Shown here: one piece after another, positions 33,806 to 42,436 of the stretch | Numbering within the stretch: position 1 is the first letter of the stretch | How the letters are laid out: every line of letters begins with the position of its first letter | Assembly (NCBI GenBank): GCA_004172935.1 | Contig: SDZD01000027.1 | Coordinates: forward strand, 22,200-86,199 | Direction: 5' to 3' | Length of the DNA: 64,000 nt | Origin: a bacterium | GTDB lineage: Bacteria > Armatimonadota > Abditibacteriia > Abditibacteriales > Abditibacteriaceae | The notes under the pieces: generated by a model | What the model saw: only the letters and a program-made list of their open reading frames with translations | Database searches by the model: none | Told to the model about the DNA's origin: nothing | Position numbers and translations under genes: made by a program

Positions 33806-35272
33806 ATGATGCAAAATTTCGGGTCGAACCCGTCGTCAGTTATTAATTTCCCGCAACGCGAGGCCAATGGTCGGTCTAGTGGGCGAGAAGTTATGTTGGC
33901 GCCGCAGAGTCTCGAAGCCGAGCAAGCCGCCCTGGGCGCGTGCCTGATTGAGCGCGACGCCATCGCTCAGGCGCTCGAACTCCTCAAGGAAGAGGATTTC
34001 TACCGCGAACACCACAAAAAGATTTACAAGGTCATCCTCAAACTCTTCGACCGTGGCGAGCCTGTTGACGTTGTCACCGTTTCGGAGGATTTGCGGCGTT
34101 CGGGTCAGTTAGAAGAATGTGGGGGCGGTGAATATCTGGTGTCGCTGATGGAGGCGTGCCCGTCGTCGGCCAACGTCGAAGCCTACGGTCGCGTGGTTCA
34201 GCAGAAGAGCATTCTGCGTCAGCTCATCTCCGCGTCCGAGCAAATCAAAGGTTGGGCCTATCAACCCGACACCGAAGAAGTCCACACCCTCGTTGACCGA
34301 GCCGAAAAGAAAATCTTCGAAATCGGCCAAAAGCAACTGCGCGACGGTTTCACCCACATCAAGCCGCTGTTGATGACGGCCTACGACCAGATCGAGCGCC
34401 AGTTCCAGCACAAAGGCGACGCCACCGGAATTCCCACCGGTTTCTACGACCTCGACAACATGACCAGCGGACTCCAACCCGCTGACCTCATCATCTTAGC
34501 TGCGAGGCCTTCGATGGGCAAAACCGCGTTGGCGCTCAACATCGCTCACCATGTCGCCCTCAAAGAGCGGCATCCGGTGGCTGTGTTCTCGCTCGAAATG
34601 TCGAAGGAGCAGTTGGTTCAGCGTTTGGTGTGTTCACAGGCCGAAATCAAATCGCAGGACTTGCGTCGTGGGCGCGTTCAGGACTCCGACTGGCACCGCA
34701 TAACCAACGCGGTCAACGAACTTTATCAGGCCAACATCTTCATCGACGATTCGCCCAACGCCAGTACCTTCGAAATGCGTGCTAAAGCGCGTCGTTTGAC
34801 CGCCGAATACGGCCAGCTCGGCCTCATCGTCATCGACTACTTGCAGTTGGCGCACTCGTCGGGCAAGAGCGAAAACCGCGTGAACGAAATCTCGGAAATT
34901 TCGCGCGCTTTCAAGAGCATGGCGCGCGAGCTGAAGTGCCCCATCATCGCGCTTTCGCAGCTTTCGCGTAGCGTAGAACAGCGCGAAGACAAACGCCCAA
35001 TGCTCTCCGACCTTCGTGAATCAGGCTCTATCGAGGCTGACGCGGACATCGTGATGTTTATTTATCGCGCGTCGTACTACCGTCGCAAGGCGATGATGAA
35101 AGATGGAGAGATCGATCCCAACGCCGAGCCTGATCCCGATGAGGGCGTGGCCGAGGTCATCATCGGCAAACACCGCAACGGCCCTGTCGGTGCCGTTAAG
35201 TTGGCCTTCCAACCTGAATACGCCCGCTTCGGCAACCTTGTGCGCGATTACAATGGTGGTTACGACGACTAG
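33806..35272 (+). CDS. dnaB: Replicative DNA helicase DnaB
   Basis: Hexameric 5'-3' helicase that unwinds DNA at the replication fork. 488 residues. N-terminal collar domain (APQSLEAEQAALGACLIERDAIAQALELL to about residue 130), linker helix, then the RecA-like domain: Walker A AARPSMGKTALALNIA, VFSLEMSKEQLVQRLVCSQ, Walker B LGLIVIDYLQLAHSSGK, sensor IIALSQLSRSVEQREDKRPMLSDLRESGSIEADADIVMF, and the C-terminal GKHRNGPVGAVKLAF with the arginine finger region. No intein. The start MMQNFGSNPSS gives a somewhat longer N-terminal tail than usual. A shortened paralog follows at once. Confidence 0.95.
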   Translation: MMQNFGSNPSSVINFPQREANGRSSGREVMLAPQSLEAEQAALGACLIERDAIAQALELLKEEDFYREHHKKIYKVILKLFDRGEPVDVVTVSEDLRRSGQLEECGGGEYLVSLMEACPSSANVEAYGRVVQQKSILRQLISASEQIKGWAYQPDTEEVHTLVDRAEKKIFEIGQKQLRDGFTHIKPLLMTAYDQIERQFQHKGDATGIPTGFYDLDNMTSGLQPADLIILAARPSMGKTALALNIAHHVALKERHPVAVFSLEMSKEQLVQRLVCSQAEIKSQDLRRGRVQDSDWHRITNAVNELYQANIFIDDSPNASTFEMRAKARRLTAEYGQLGLIVIDYLQLAHSSGKSENRVNEISEISRAFKSMARELKCPIIALSQLSRSVEQREDKRPMLSDLRESGSIEADADIVMFIYRASYYRRKAMMKDGEIDPNAEPDPDEGVAEVIIGKHRNGPVGAVKLAFQPEYARFGNLVRDYNGGYDD

Positions 35273-35297
35273 AAATCCTTGAAGAGAGACGAGAAAA

Positions 35298-35636
35298 ATG
35301 GCTGATAGTACCCCTCAATGCCTCTATTCTGAGCAGTTTGTTCTCGGTGCCTGTTTGGTAGAGCGCGATGCCATCTCTCAGGCGATGGCATCGCTCAGGG
35401 AAGAGGATTTCTATCGTGACCATCATAAAAAAATTTATAAGGTCATTCGTAGGCTCTTCGACAAGGGCGCCCCTGTTGATGTGGTGGTGGTCGCCGAGGA
35501 ACTGCGTCGTACCGGACAACTCGAAGAATGTGGTGGTAGCGATTATTTGCTTGCGCTTGTCGAGTCATGTCCTTCATCCAATGTGGGAAATAGTGCCCGT
35601 ATTGTTCGGGACAAGAGCCTATTGCGTCGGCCATAG
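35298..35636 (+). CDS. Stand-alone DnaB N-terminal domain paralog
   Basis: 112 residues colinear with dnaB residues 33-145: YSEQFVLGACLVERDAISQAMASLREEDFYRDHHKKIYKVIRRLFDKGAPVDVVVVAEELRRTGQLEECGGSDYLLALVESCPSS. Changes relative to DnaB are mostly conservative (I/V, K/R, D/E), the frame is intact, and the gene ends cleanly at RRP-stop. There is no ATPase domain. It lies 25 bp after dnaB on the same strand, with GAGAGACGAG before its ATG. Either a recent partial duplication or a real accessory protein that could join or cap the DnaB collar, or bind primase or the loader. Its stop overlaps an alternative GTG of the next gene. Confidence 0.75.
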   Translation: MADSTPQCLYSEQFVLGACLVERDAISQAMASLREEDFYRDHHKKIYKVIRRLFDKGAPVDVVVVAEELRRTGQLEECGGSDYLLALVESCPSSNVGNSARIVRDKSLLRRP

Positions 35637-35707
35637 TGCGTCCAATATTAGAGTCCTTCCATATTCGAGTAGAGCGACTCCATAGGCTTTGCTCCAAACT
35701 GCGCCGG

Positions 35708-36865
35708 GTGAGATTTCGTTTCTCCCTGACGCTGGTTTGGTTGTGCCTGTTGACTGGTGTGAGTTGGGGGCAAGTTGCCCCGCAAATCCCAAAAAAACCT
35801 ATTGCCGTCGTTCATTCCACGCCCGAACTCAATGAGATTCGGTTGCTTTTTCGCCAGGGGATGTACCACCATATCATCGAGAGGGCCACTATCGCGCTCG
35901 ATAAAGCGGGGAAACCCGCCGCTGAGTTTTTATATTGGCGTGGCTATGCTCGTCGCCAAATCAGCTTGCTCGACGAAGCGCGCGCCGATTTAGAGCCGCT
36001 GGGTGACATCACCGGATGGGCCACACTGCCTTCGGCGAAGGCGCTCGCGGCGGAAGTGGATGCACTTATCGCGTTACGCCCACCCCACCAACACGACATT
36101 CGCGATGGCGATAAAGTGGTCTTTCGCGTTTATTACGAAGAGGAAAGCTCCTTTCTCACCAATGTCATCGACTCGCTGCCCAAAGGCTACAAGGCGGCGT
36201 CCACTTTCACCGGAGAGCAAACCGAAGGCGTTCCCGTGTTTGTCTTCGGTGAGTGGCGCTACGAGCGGTTCGTCCAACTGATGACGGCCTACAGCAAAAA
36301 GCCGCCGCGCCTCTGGTGGCGCATTTTGAGCCATGCCGGGGCGATTTTCGTCAGCCAACGCAACCAGATCGGCGAGTCGTTCAAGGCCGATTATGCCTAC
36401 TTGCCTGTACTGTTCAGCCACGAAATGACTCATTTGCTTACTCGCAGCGTGTTAGGCAACCCGCGCGATTTTCCGAACTGGTTCAGCGAGGGCATGGCGC
36501 GCTGCGCCGAGGCTGTTTATCTGCCCTCCTTCATCGCGCAAAACGACCGAACCATACAGCAGTTGCTCGCAAAGAACGCGATATTGCCGCTCGACCAGCT
36601 CGCTTCGTCTAATGCTCTGCAAACCGCTGTCGATAACCAAAAAGGCGGCACTCAAAATAGTGATGCCTATGCTCAAAGCTACAACATGACTCGTTATTTG
36701 CAATCTTTACTTAACGGTAAGAAAATGCCTTACTTCATCGTTTTGATGCGCGATAAAGAGGGGTTTTCTGGCGCTCTAAAACAGGAAACCGGAATGACGA
36801 TAGACGAATTCTATCAGTCGTGGCTCAAAGCTATCGATTCTCCTGATAATCACTTCGAGCAATAA
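35708..36865 (+). CDS. Secreted gluzincin-like metallopeptidase 1
   Basis: About 385 residues. Signal peptide MRFRFSLTLVWLCLLTGVSWGQ. The first part (HSTPELNEIRLLFRQGMYHHIIERATIALDKAG...) is TPR-like; then a peptidase domain with LFSHEMTHLLTRS (HExxH, zinc ligands) and the third ligand Glu in NWFSEGMARCAE, the spacing of the peptidase MA-like group. The C-terminus (LKQETGMTIDEFYQSWLKAI) is typical of the family. The frame extends to a GTG at 35636, but the GTG at 35708 gives the clean signal peptide and sits directly behind AACTGCGCCGG, the element found before the next three genes. Paralog of the next gene. Confidence 0.8.
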   Translation: MRFRFSLTLVWLCLLTGVSWGQVAPQIPKKPIAVVHSTPELNEIRLLFRQGMYHHIIERATIALDKAGKPAAEFLYWRGYARRQISLLDEARADLEPLGDITGWATLPSAKALAAEVDALIALRPPHQHDIRDGDKVVFRVYYEEESSFLTNVIDSLPKGYKAASTFTGEQTEGVPVFVFGEWRYERFVQLMTAYSKKPPRLWWRILSHAGAIFVSQRNQIGESFKADYAYLPVLFSHEMTHLLTRSVLGNPRDFPNWFSEGMARCAEAVYLPSFIAQNDRTIQQLLAKNAILPLDQLASSNALQTAVDNQKGGTQNSDAYAQSYNMTRYLQSLLNGKKMPYFIVLMRDKEGFSGALKQETGMTIDEFYQSWLKAIDSPDNHFEQ

Positions 36866-36939
36866 GTTGGAAACAAATAAAAAGGAATGCTAAAGATAAG
36901 TTTCATCTCAGCTTTGTTGCATCTGTTTAACTGCGCGCC

Positions 36940-38115
36940 GTGAACCTTTGTTGCTCTTTAATTCTGACTGCATTGTGTTTGTTTGGGCAGTCAGTAAGAG
37001 CACAAACAATTCCAGATTCTACGCCACCTGCACAAATCCCGTTGGGGCTTCCGCCAACTCTCTTGGCGCATTCGACGCCAGAAATGATTCATATCCGCGA
37101 GCTTTTCATGCAGGGGTTGTATCTGCAACTTATCGAAAGCGCGACGGATTCGTTGGACAGGGACAATGCAACCATACCCAACCCCGAACTGCTGTACTGG
37201 CGCGGCTTCGCTCGCAGGCGCAGCGGTTTGTTCGAGGGCGCTCACACCGATCTGCAGCTGTTGGGCAACATCACGGGCTGGTCTAAATTCGCAACCGCCA
37301 GCCAACTCACCACTGAACTGGGGCAACTCATCGCACAGCGCCCACCCAACCACAAGGATGTCGTCATTGATGGCAAAGCCGTGTTCTGTGTTTATTACGA
37401 CGAAGACGACGAATTTCTACACACCGTCATGAACGCTTTGCCCAAAGGCTACGAGACGGCAACAGAGTTGGTTGGTACTCAAACCGAAGGCATTCCCATC
37501 TTCGTTTTCAACTCAGCTCATTACCGTCAGTTCGTCAAATTTTTCTCCACGCTCAGTCATATTCCGCTGCAAGGCTGGTGGCGTATCGGCAACCTGAATG
37601 GCACCATCACCGTGAGCCAGAACAACGAACTTGAGGCGCCGCTCGCGGCTAATTGTCCCGATATGCTGCGCCTGATGAGCCATGAAATCACCCATCAATT
37701 GATACACCGCACCGTCGGTGAAATCGGCAATTTCCCGACATGGTTCAACGAAGGCATCGCGCGTACCGCCGAGGCACCTTGCAACCCCCAATTTTACGCT
37801 CAGAACGACGAGAAAATCGGCCAATTGCTCGAACACAACGCGATTTTGCCCCTCTATCGCGTCGCCTCACCTGATGCTTTTTACCATTCCGTCGAGCAAA
37901 TGAAAAAAGGGTCGCAGCAGTACGATGCCTACGCTCAGGGACTCAGCATGACGCGCTATTTGGAGTTCCTACTCAAAGATGAAAATCTGCACTCTTTCCT
38001 TACCAACGTTCAGGAAAAACAGTGCTTTGAAAAGGCTCTCTTTGCAGCAACAGGCATGACATCCGAGCAGTTCTATATGTCGTGGCTCGCAGCCGTCACT
38101 CGCGCTAACAATTAG
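36940..38115 (+). CDS. Secreted gluzincin-like metallopeptidase 2
   Basis: 391 residues, a clear paralog of the preceding gene over its whole length. Signal peptide MNLCCSLILTALCLFGQSVRAQ; N-terminal repeat region HSTPEMIHIRELFMQGLYLQLIESATDSL; peptidase motif LMSHEITHQLIHR (HExxH) and NWF-equivalent TWFNEGIARTAE. The zinc-binding residues are all kept, so both copies may be active, with divergent substrate surfaces (about half of the positions differ). The start is a GTG at 36940 immediately after AACTGCGCGCC and TTAACT, with no Shine-Dalgarno, consistent with leaderless translation. Confidence 0.8.
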   Translation: MNLCCSLILTALCLFGQSVRAQTIPDSTPPAQIPLGLPPTLLAHSTPEMIHIRELFMQGLYLQLIESATDSLDRDNATIPNPELLYWRGFARRRSGLFEGAHTDLQLLGNITGWSKFATASQLTTELGQLIAQRPPNHKDVVIDGKAVFCVYYDEDDEFLHTVMNALPKGYETATELVGTQTEGIPIFVFNSAHYRQFVKFFSTLSHIPLQGWWRIGNLNGTITVSQNNELEAPLAANCPDMLRLMSHEITHQLIHRTVGEIGNFPTWFNEGIARTAEAPCNPQFYAQNDEKIGQLLEHNAILPLYRVASPDAFYHSVEQMKKGSQQYDAYAQGLSMTRYLEFLLKDENLHSFLTNVQEKQCFEKALFAATGMTSEQFYMSWLAAVTRANN

Positions 38116-38189
38116 GGAAAAGAGCGGAACGAAATCGTGATTATGTTCCGATTTTGCATTGATAGCTGCTCTCGGATTAACTACGCGCC

Positions 38190-39254
38190 ATGTCTGTGCG
38201 CCTCTCTTCTCTCGTCGCCGCTGGGCTTCTGGTTTCTGCGTCAGCGGCCCATTCCCAAAATGCTATTGAGCCTTCTACCAACCCCGTTTTACCTACTCCT
38301 CCACTCACTGTCCCCATTACGCCCGCTCCTCTCGATGAACAAACTCAGGCCACTCTTGAGGTGCAAAAGCTGCGTGGAATTTTTTTTCCTCTCAAAAATG
38401 TGCCCCCCAAGTTAATGGCGTACTGGCTCGACCCCAAAAATCATAAATCCCCATTGGTTGAAGGGGTTAATCCAACACCGCCACGCCAGCTTGACGCATT
38501 CGTTTTGCCCGAAGGCATCGAGCGTATAATGGCTCTCGATGCGCCAAAAACGTTTCTCGTTTTTGGTACGGAAAAGGCTTTGGCCGAACTTCGGCCCACC
38601 ATCGAGGCACTGGATCGTGTCACTCTGGACATCACTGCCCCCGCTCCCGTTGTGGTCTGCGAAGCATCGGCCTACTGGTTTGAATCAGATTCAGATGCCG
38701 CAAAACAGTGGCAAAATCTGGCTTCCAGCCCCCGAATCGCCCAACCTCACGAATTGGAAGCGCTCAAAGCACATACCAACGCGATTGTGCAGCCCTTCCA
38801 GTGGCGCACAGCGCAGGTCAATAGCACCATAACCTTTCCATTTGAAAAGTTGAACGCCTCTTCACCCGTTGGCAATCTTAATCTCAACATCCCGAATTTA
38901 AATAATGGCGAGAAATTCAACTCTTTCATGCCTCGCATCAAGGGAGGGCAGGGCATCGACCCCAATGTTTGGCCTCAGCCAAACCTAGCAGCAGTTTCAG
39001 GCATCGACCAAGTAGCGATAACACCTCTCGAAACAACAAACGATTCTGTGCGCCTCTCATTTAGTGCCACTCGGCCGCTAATAGGTACTTTGGCCAACGT
39101 ACCAATCATTTTGTCGCTGCAAAACAACGATACGATCATCCTCACGCGAAATGCCGATGAACTCAATTTGAAGCCCTTTAAGCCCAACTATGGCACAGTA
39201 GTTTTCGCCATCACTGTCCATATCGCCCAATCCCCATCCCCTTGGATTCACTGA
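38190..39254 (+). CDS. Exported protein with secretin N-domain-like segment
   Basis: 354 residues. Signal peptide MSVRLSSLVAAGLLVSASAAHSQ, then a Pro/Thr-rich stretch (NPVLPTPPLTVPITPAPL). The segment MALDAPKTFLVFGTEKALAELRPTIEALDRVTLDI resembles the repeat that secretins and PilQ-like proteins carry in their periplasmic domains (NxLLVxGT...LxxLIxxLD). The C-terminal part is beta-rich and ends with hydrophobic strands. No secretin pore domain is present, so it could bind or mimic a type II secretion or pilus component. The ATG at 38190 sits right after AACTACGCGCC. Confidence 0.55.
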   Translation: MSVRLSSLVAAGLLVSASAAHSQNAIEPSTNPVLPTPPLTVPITPAPLDEQTQATLEVQKLRGIFFPLKNVPPKLMAYWLDPKNHKSPLVEGVNPTPPRQLDAFVLPEGIERIMALDAPKTFLVFGTEKALAELRPTIEALDRVTLDITAPAPVVVCEASAYWFESDSDAAKQWQNLASSPRIAQPHELEALKAHTNAIVQPFQWRTAQVNSTITFPFEKLNASSPVGNLNLNIPNLNNGEKFNSFMPRIKGGQGIDPNVWPQPNLAAVSGIDQVAITPLETTNDSVRLSFSATRPLIGTLANVPIILSLQNNDTIILTRNADELNLKPFKPNYGTVVFAITVHIAQSPSPWIH

Positions 39255-39345
39255 GCCTCCAAATGCCTGTTCGTCAATCACGAGTGGGCAATTTTCTCTT
39301 TTCCAATACGTTTCATACCTGCACGAAATCGTCAAACTGCGCGCC

Positions 39346-40614
39346 GTGAAAATTTTGGTGTTGGGAAGTGGCGGGCGCGAACACGCCCTGGTTTGGAAAA
39401 TTAAGCAGTCGCCACTGGCTGAGCAGGTTTTTTGTAGTCCAGGCAATGCGGGCATCGCGCAAGAGTGCGAGTGCTTCAAAGGCGACCCCGTCGAAATCGC
39501 CCGTCAAGTGGGCGCCGATTTCGTTGTCGTTGGCCCCGATGGCATGTTGGCTGATGGCGTTGTCGACCGTCTGAACGAAGCCGGATTTTTGGCTTTTGGC
39601 CCCACTCAAAGCGCCGCCCGACTGGAATCGAGCAAAATCTGGACGAAAAACCTGCTCCAGAAGTACGGTGTTCCCACTGCCAAATTCGCTACCTTCGATT
39701 CGGCGACTGATGCCAAAGCCTACCTGCACGCGCAGGATGAAGGCGCTTTCGTCGTCAAGGCCGATGGTCTCGCCGTTGGGAAAGGCGTCGTCGTCGCCGC
39801 CACCAAAAATGAAGCTATCGCGGGTGTCGATGAAGTGCTGGGTATCGCCTCGCAAACCGTGCAGGGCGACGCGGGCCGTGTTCTCATCGAAGAAATGATG
39901 AGCGGCCCCGAAGTCTCGTTCTTCGCACTCTGTGACGGCCAGAATTTGCTTCCCCTCATCGAAGTTCAAGACCACAAGCGCGCATTTGATGGCGACCTCG
40001 GCCCCAACACTGGCGGCATGGGTTGCTATTCGCCCGTTCCCTTCTGGAGTCCCGAATTGCGCGAACAGGTCATCGAAACCATCCTCAAGCCCACTCTTGA
40101 GGGCCTGAAATCTGATGGCGTCGAATATCGCGGTGTGTTGTATTGCGGGCTGATGCTTACCGAGGATGGCCCCAAAGTCATTGAGTACAACGCCCGTTTC
40201 GGCGACCCCGAATGTCAGATTCTTATGACGCTGTGCGAATCCGACATCGTCCCCGCACTGTTGGCGTGCGCTGGAAGCCCAGACTACTCCGTGACCGACA
40301 TCGAACTTAGTTGGCGCGACGAAGCCGCCCTGCTGGTCGTACTTGCTGCCAGCGGTTACCCCGCCTCCCCACGCCGCGACGACCCCATCATCGGTTTGGA
40401 AAGCGTGAGTGATGCTCTCGTCTTCCACGCCGGAACGCGCGCCGCAGACGGCAAAATCCTCACCGCTGGTGGTCGTGTTCTGGGTGTTTTGGGCATAGGG
40501 GCCAATTTCGCTCAGGCTCGCCAAAAAACTTACGAGGCCGTTTCCCACATCCACTTCGAGGGCGCCCACTTCCGCTCTGACATCGGAAAACTCGCAATGA
40601 CTGAATCCGAATAA
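39346..40614 (+). CDS. purD: Phosphoribosylamine-glycine ligase
   Basis: Second step of de novo purine synthesis: joins glycine to phosphoribosylamine using ATP. 422 residues, standard length. N-terminus MKILVLGSGGREHALVWKI, ATP-grasp core with FVVKADGLAVGKGVVVAAT, MGCYSPVPFWSPEL, and RFGDPECQILMTLCESD. All the family's conserved ATP-grasp blocks are present. The start is a GTG at 39346 abutting AACTGCGCGCC. Other pur genes lie downstream on the same strand, separated by a minus-strand gene, so this is a loose cluster rather than an operon. Confidence 0.95.
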   Translation: MKILVLGSGGREHALVWKIKQSPLAEQVFCSPGNAGIAQECECFKGDPVEIARQVGADFVVVGPDGMLADGVVDRLNEAGFLAFGPTQSAARLESSKIWTKNLLQKYGVPTAKFATFDSATDAKAYLHAQDEGAFVVKADGLAVGKGVVVAATKNEAIAGVDEVLGIASQTVQGDAGRVLIEEMMSGPEVSFFALCDGQNLLPLIEVQDHKRAFDGDLGPNTGGMGCYSPVPFWSPELREQVIETILKPTLEGLKSDGVEYRGVLYCGLMLTEDGPKVIEYNARFGDPECQILMTLCESDIVPALLACAGSPDYSVTDIELSWRDEAALLVVLAASGYPASPRRDDPIIGLESVSDALVFHAGTRAADGKILTAGGRVLGVLGIGANFAQARQKTYEAVSHIHFEGAHFRSDIGKLAMTESE

Positions 40615-40630
40615 ATAGTTGCGCAACTAT

Positions 40631-41533
40631 TTACAGATACGGCAGCACGACGACGTTGGAAAATGCGCTTGTGCTGCCGTTCTGTGTGGCTGTCACCGTC
40701 CACGAACCCACCGGATACCCCTTTCTATCGAACTGCCATGTCGCGTGTCCCTGCGCGTCGGTTTTCACTGTGCGCGTCTCGCTCACTTTTTGAACGTTCG
40801 CTAATTCACGCGCCTCATCCGCCGAGTAGTTCAGCTCTAGCGTCACATCTGCCTTCGGTTTGCCCGCAAATTGAATCGTGAATTTGTGGCTAACTGGCGA
40901 AATCGCATCGTCGCGCGCAATTTTTAATTCGGGGGCTACAATCGCGTCATTCGAGCCATCCCACAACGCGATAGGTTTTTTCATGCCATCAAAGGTATTT
41001 CCTTCGAAGCGATTGCCGCGCGATTTCGAGCCATGAACGGCGATACCAGTAGTTCCGCTCTCAAATTTGTTTCTTTGAACGAAAATACGGCTGGCGCGAA
41101 TCGAAATCGCCGTATCGGGCCATTTGCTCCACCCCATGCCTACGATCTGACAGCGCGTTGCTTCCACCCTTAGTCCGCTTCCGCCAGTCCCCACTTTATC
41201 GCCCGCTATAACGATGCGCCCGCCGCCTTCAAGGCGTGTATTGGGCTTGCGTAGCATGGGCAGAGGCGACGATGGCACTATACGCCAACTGGAATCATTC
41301 GCATTCGAGCGCACAAAACCTTTGTCCGTGGCGGGAATCCGAAATACGATGCGCGTCCCGGCATTTTTATTGGCGCTCTCAATCGCGGCCCGCAGCGAAC
41401 CCGTCCCGTTATCGTGTGTTGTCGTCACAATTGCGACGGCAGGGGGGCGATGATCGGAAGGGCCTGCCCAAATAATTGCCTTAGGAACGAATACAGTCAA
41501 GGCAGCAAAAAGCAAAAAATACGGGTATTTCAT
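40631..41533 (-). CDS. Secreted parallel beta-helix protein
   Basis: About 300 residues. Signal peptide MKYPYFLLFAALTVFVPKAIIWAG. The mature start VTTTHDNGTGSLRAAIESANKNAGTRIVFRIP is the CSLREA/choice-of-anchor type segment that precedes right-handed beta-helices. Repeats ISIRASRIFVQRNKFESGTTGIAVHG and NRFEGNTFDGMKKPIALWDG are beta-helix coils. It ends in an Ig-like domain (ATWQFDRKGYPVGSWTVTATQNGSTSAFSNVVVLP). Surface adhesin or carbohydrate-active role possible; no catalytic residues assignable. Convergent with purD (16-bp gap). The ATG at 41533 is chosen over 41557 to obtain a proper signal peptide. Confidence 0.7.
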   Translation of the reverse strand: MKYPYFLLFAALTVFVPKAIIWAGPSDHRPPAVAIVTTTHDNGTGSLRAAIESANKNAGTRIVFRIPATDKGFVRSNANDSSWRIVPSSPLPMLRKPNTRLEGGGRIVIAGDKVGTGGSGLRVEATRCQIVGMGWSKWPDTAISIRASRIFVQRNKFESGTTGIAVHGSKSRGNRFEGNTFDGMKKPIALWDGSNDAIVAPELKIARDDAISPVSHKFTIQFAGKPKADVTLELNYSADEARELANVQKVSETRTVKTDAQGHATWQFDRKGYPVGSWTVTATQNGSTSAFSNVVVLPYL

Positions 41534-41634
41534 GGCATAATTTGTTCGGAAGCGCATTTTTGAGCGCGGCGCCCCCTGAGAGGCCCGTTAAACTGCGCCT
41601 CATCTACAATTGACGCCCCAAGGGTGTTCCCGTT

Positions 41635-42315
41635 ATGCCTCTTGCCGAAATTCATGTCACGCTCAAGCCTGCGCTCTTCGATGCGCAGGGTCAAACCATC
41701 AAAAAAGCTCTCTTGCAACTGGGACACACGGGCGTCTCGGATGTCCGTATCGGCAAATACATTACCGTCGAAGTTAATGGCGATCCTGTCACCTTGCAGA
41801 GCGAACTCGACCAGATGTGCCGCCAGCTGCTCGCTAACCCAGTGATGGAAGATTATGAGATCACGTTCAGTGGTCTCGACGCCGCCCAGTTCGAACCCGT
41901 TGCCTCCGCCCAGAGCGTCGAAACGCCAGCGGCTCCGGCTCTTGCCGCCGTACTTAACGATGAGACCGTAGCCGTCACGCCTGGCCGCGTTGTTTCGCCC
42001 GCTTCTACTGTTGCTGGCGCGCCAGAGCCAGTTGCTACGCCCGGTGGAGTAACCGACCCATTTCAGGTCGATTTTCGCTCCTACGAAGCCATGCCTACCG
42101 AAGCGAAAATGGCGCTCCGCACTCTGGCACTACGCAAATACGGCACTTGGATCGAAGGTCAGCTCAAAGGTCGTAACGCCGCCTGGGTTTTGTGCCTCGG
42201 TCAAGAGGTGCTGGAAAGCGGCCCTTCCACCGATTCTTACCCGTCCGATCAACATCTGTTGAAAATGGGTGTTCAGCATGACCGTGTGCCCTGGGTCTTT
42301 ACGCGCCCTAACTAA
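41635..42315 (+). CDS. purS: FGAM synthase subunit PurS with C-terminal extension
   Basis: Residues 1-82 are PurS (AEIHVTLKPALFDAQGQTIKKALLQLGHTGVSDVRIGKYITVEV), the small subunit that bridges PurL and PurQ in formylglycinamidine ribonucleotide synthase. PurS proteins are normally about 80-90 residues; this one has 226. An Ala/Pro-rich linker of some 60 residues leads to a folded C-terminal region (DFRSYEAMPTEAKMALRTLALRKYGTWIEGQLKGRNAAWVLCLGQEVLESG), which resembles DUF5678-type modules. The frame is uninterrupted. purQ follows 121 bp on and purL 5 kb on. Extension function unknown. Confidence 0.8.
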   Translation: MPLAEIHVTLKPALFDAQGQTIKKALLQLGHTGVSDVRIGKYITVEVNGDPVTLQSELDQMCRQLLANPVMEDYEITFSGLDAAQFEPVASAQSVETPAAPALAAVLNDETVAVTPGRVVSPASTVAGAPEPVATPGGVTDPFQVDFRSYEAMPTEAKMALRTLALRKYGTWIEGQLKGRNAAWVLCLGQEVLESGPSTDSYPSDQHLLKMGVQHDRVPWVFTRPN

Positions 42316-42436
42316 ACCGTCTACACGCGGCAATCGGAAGCCGGAACTCGGAACGGGAAAATAGGACACGAGAATTAATTTCACGTTCGTCTCATTCCCT
42401 TTCTGCCTTCTGGTTTCCCTGTTCCGCCTTTCAAAC

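Noticed and set aside
39313..40626. 437-codon minus-strand frame opposite purD
   Set aside because: It is the shadow of a well-conserved purD; composition follows the codon bias of the sense gene.
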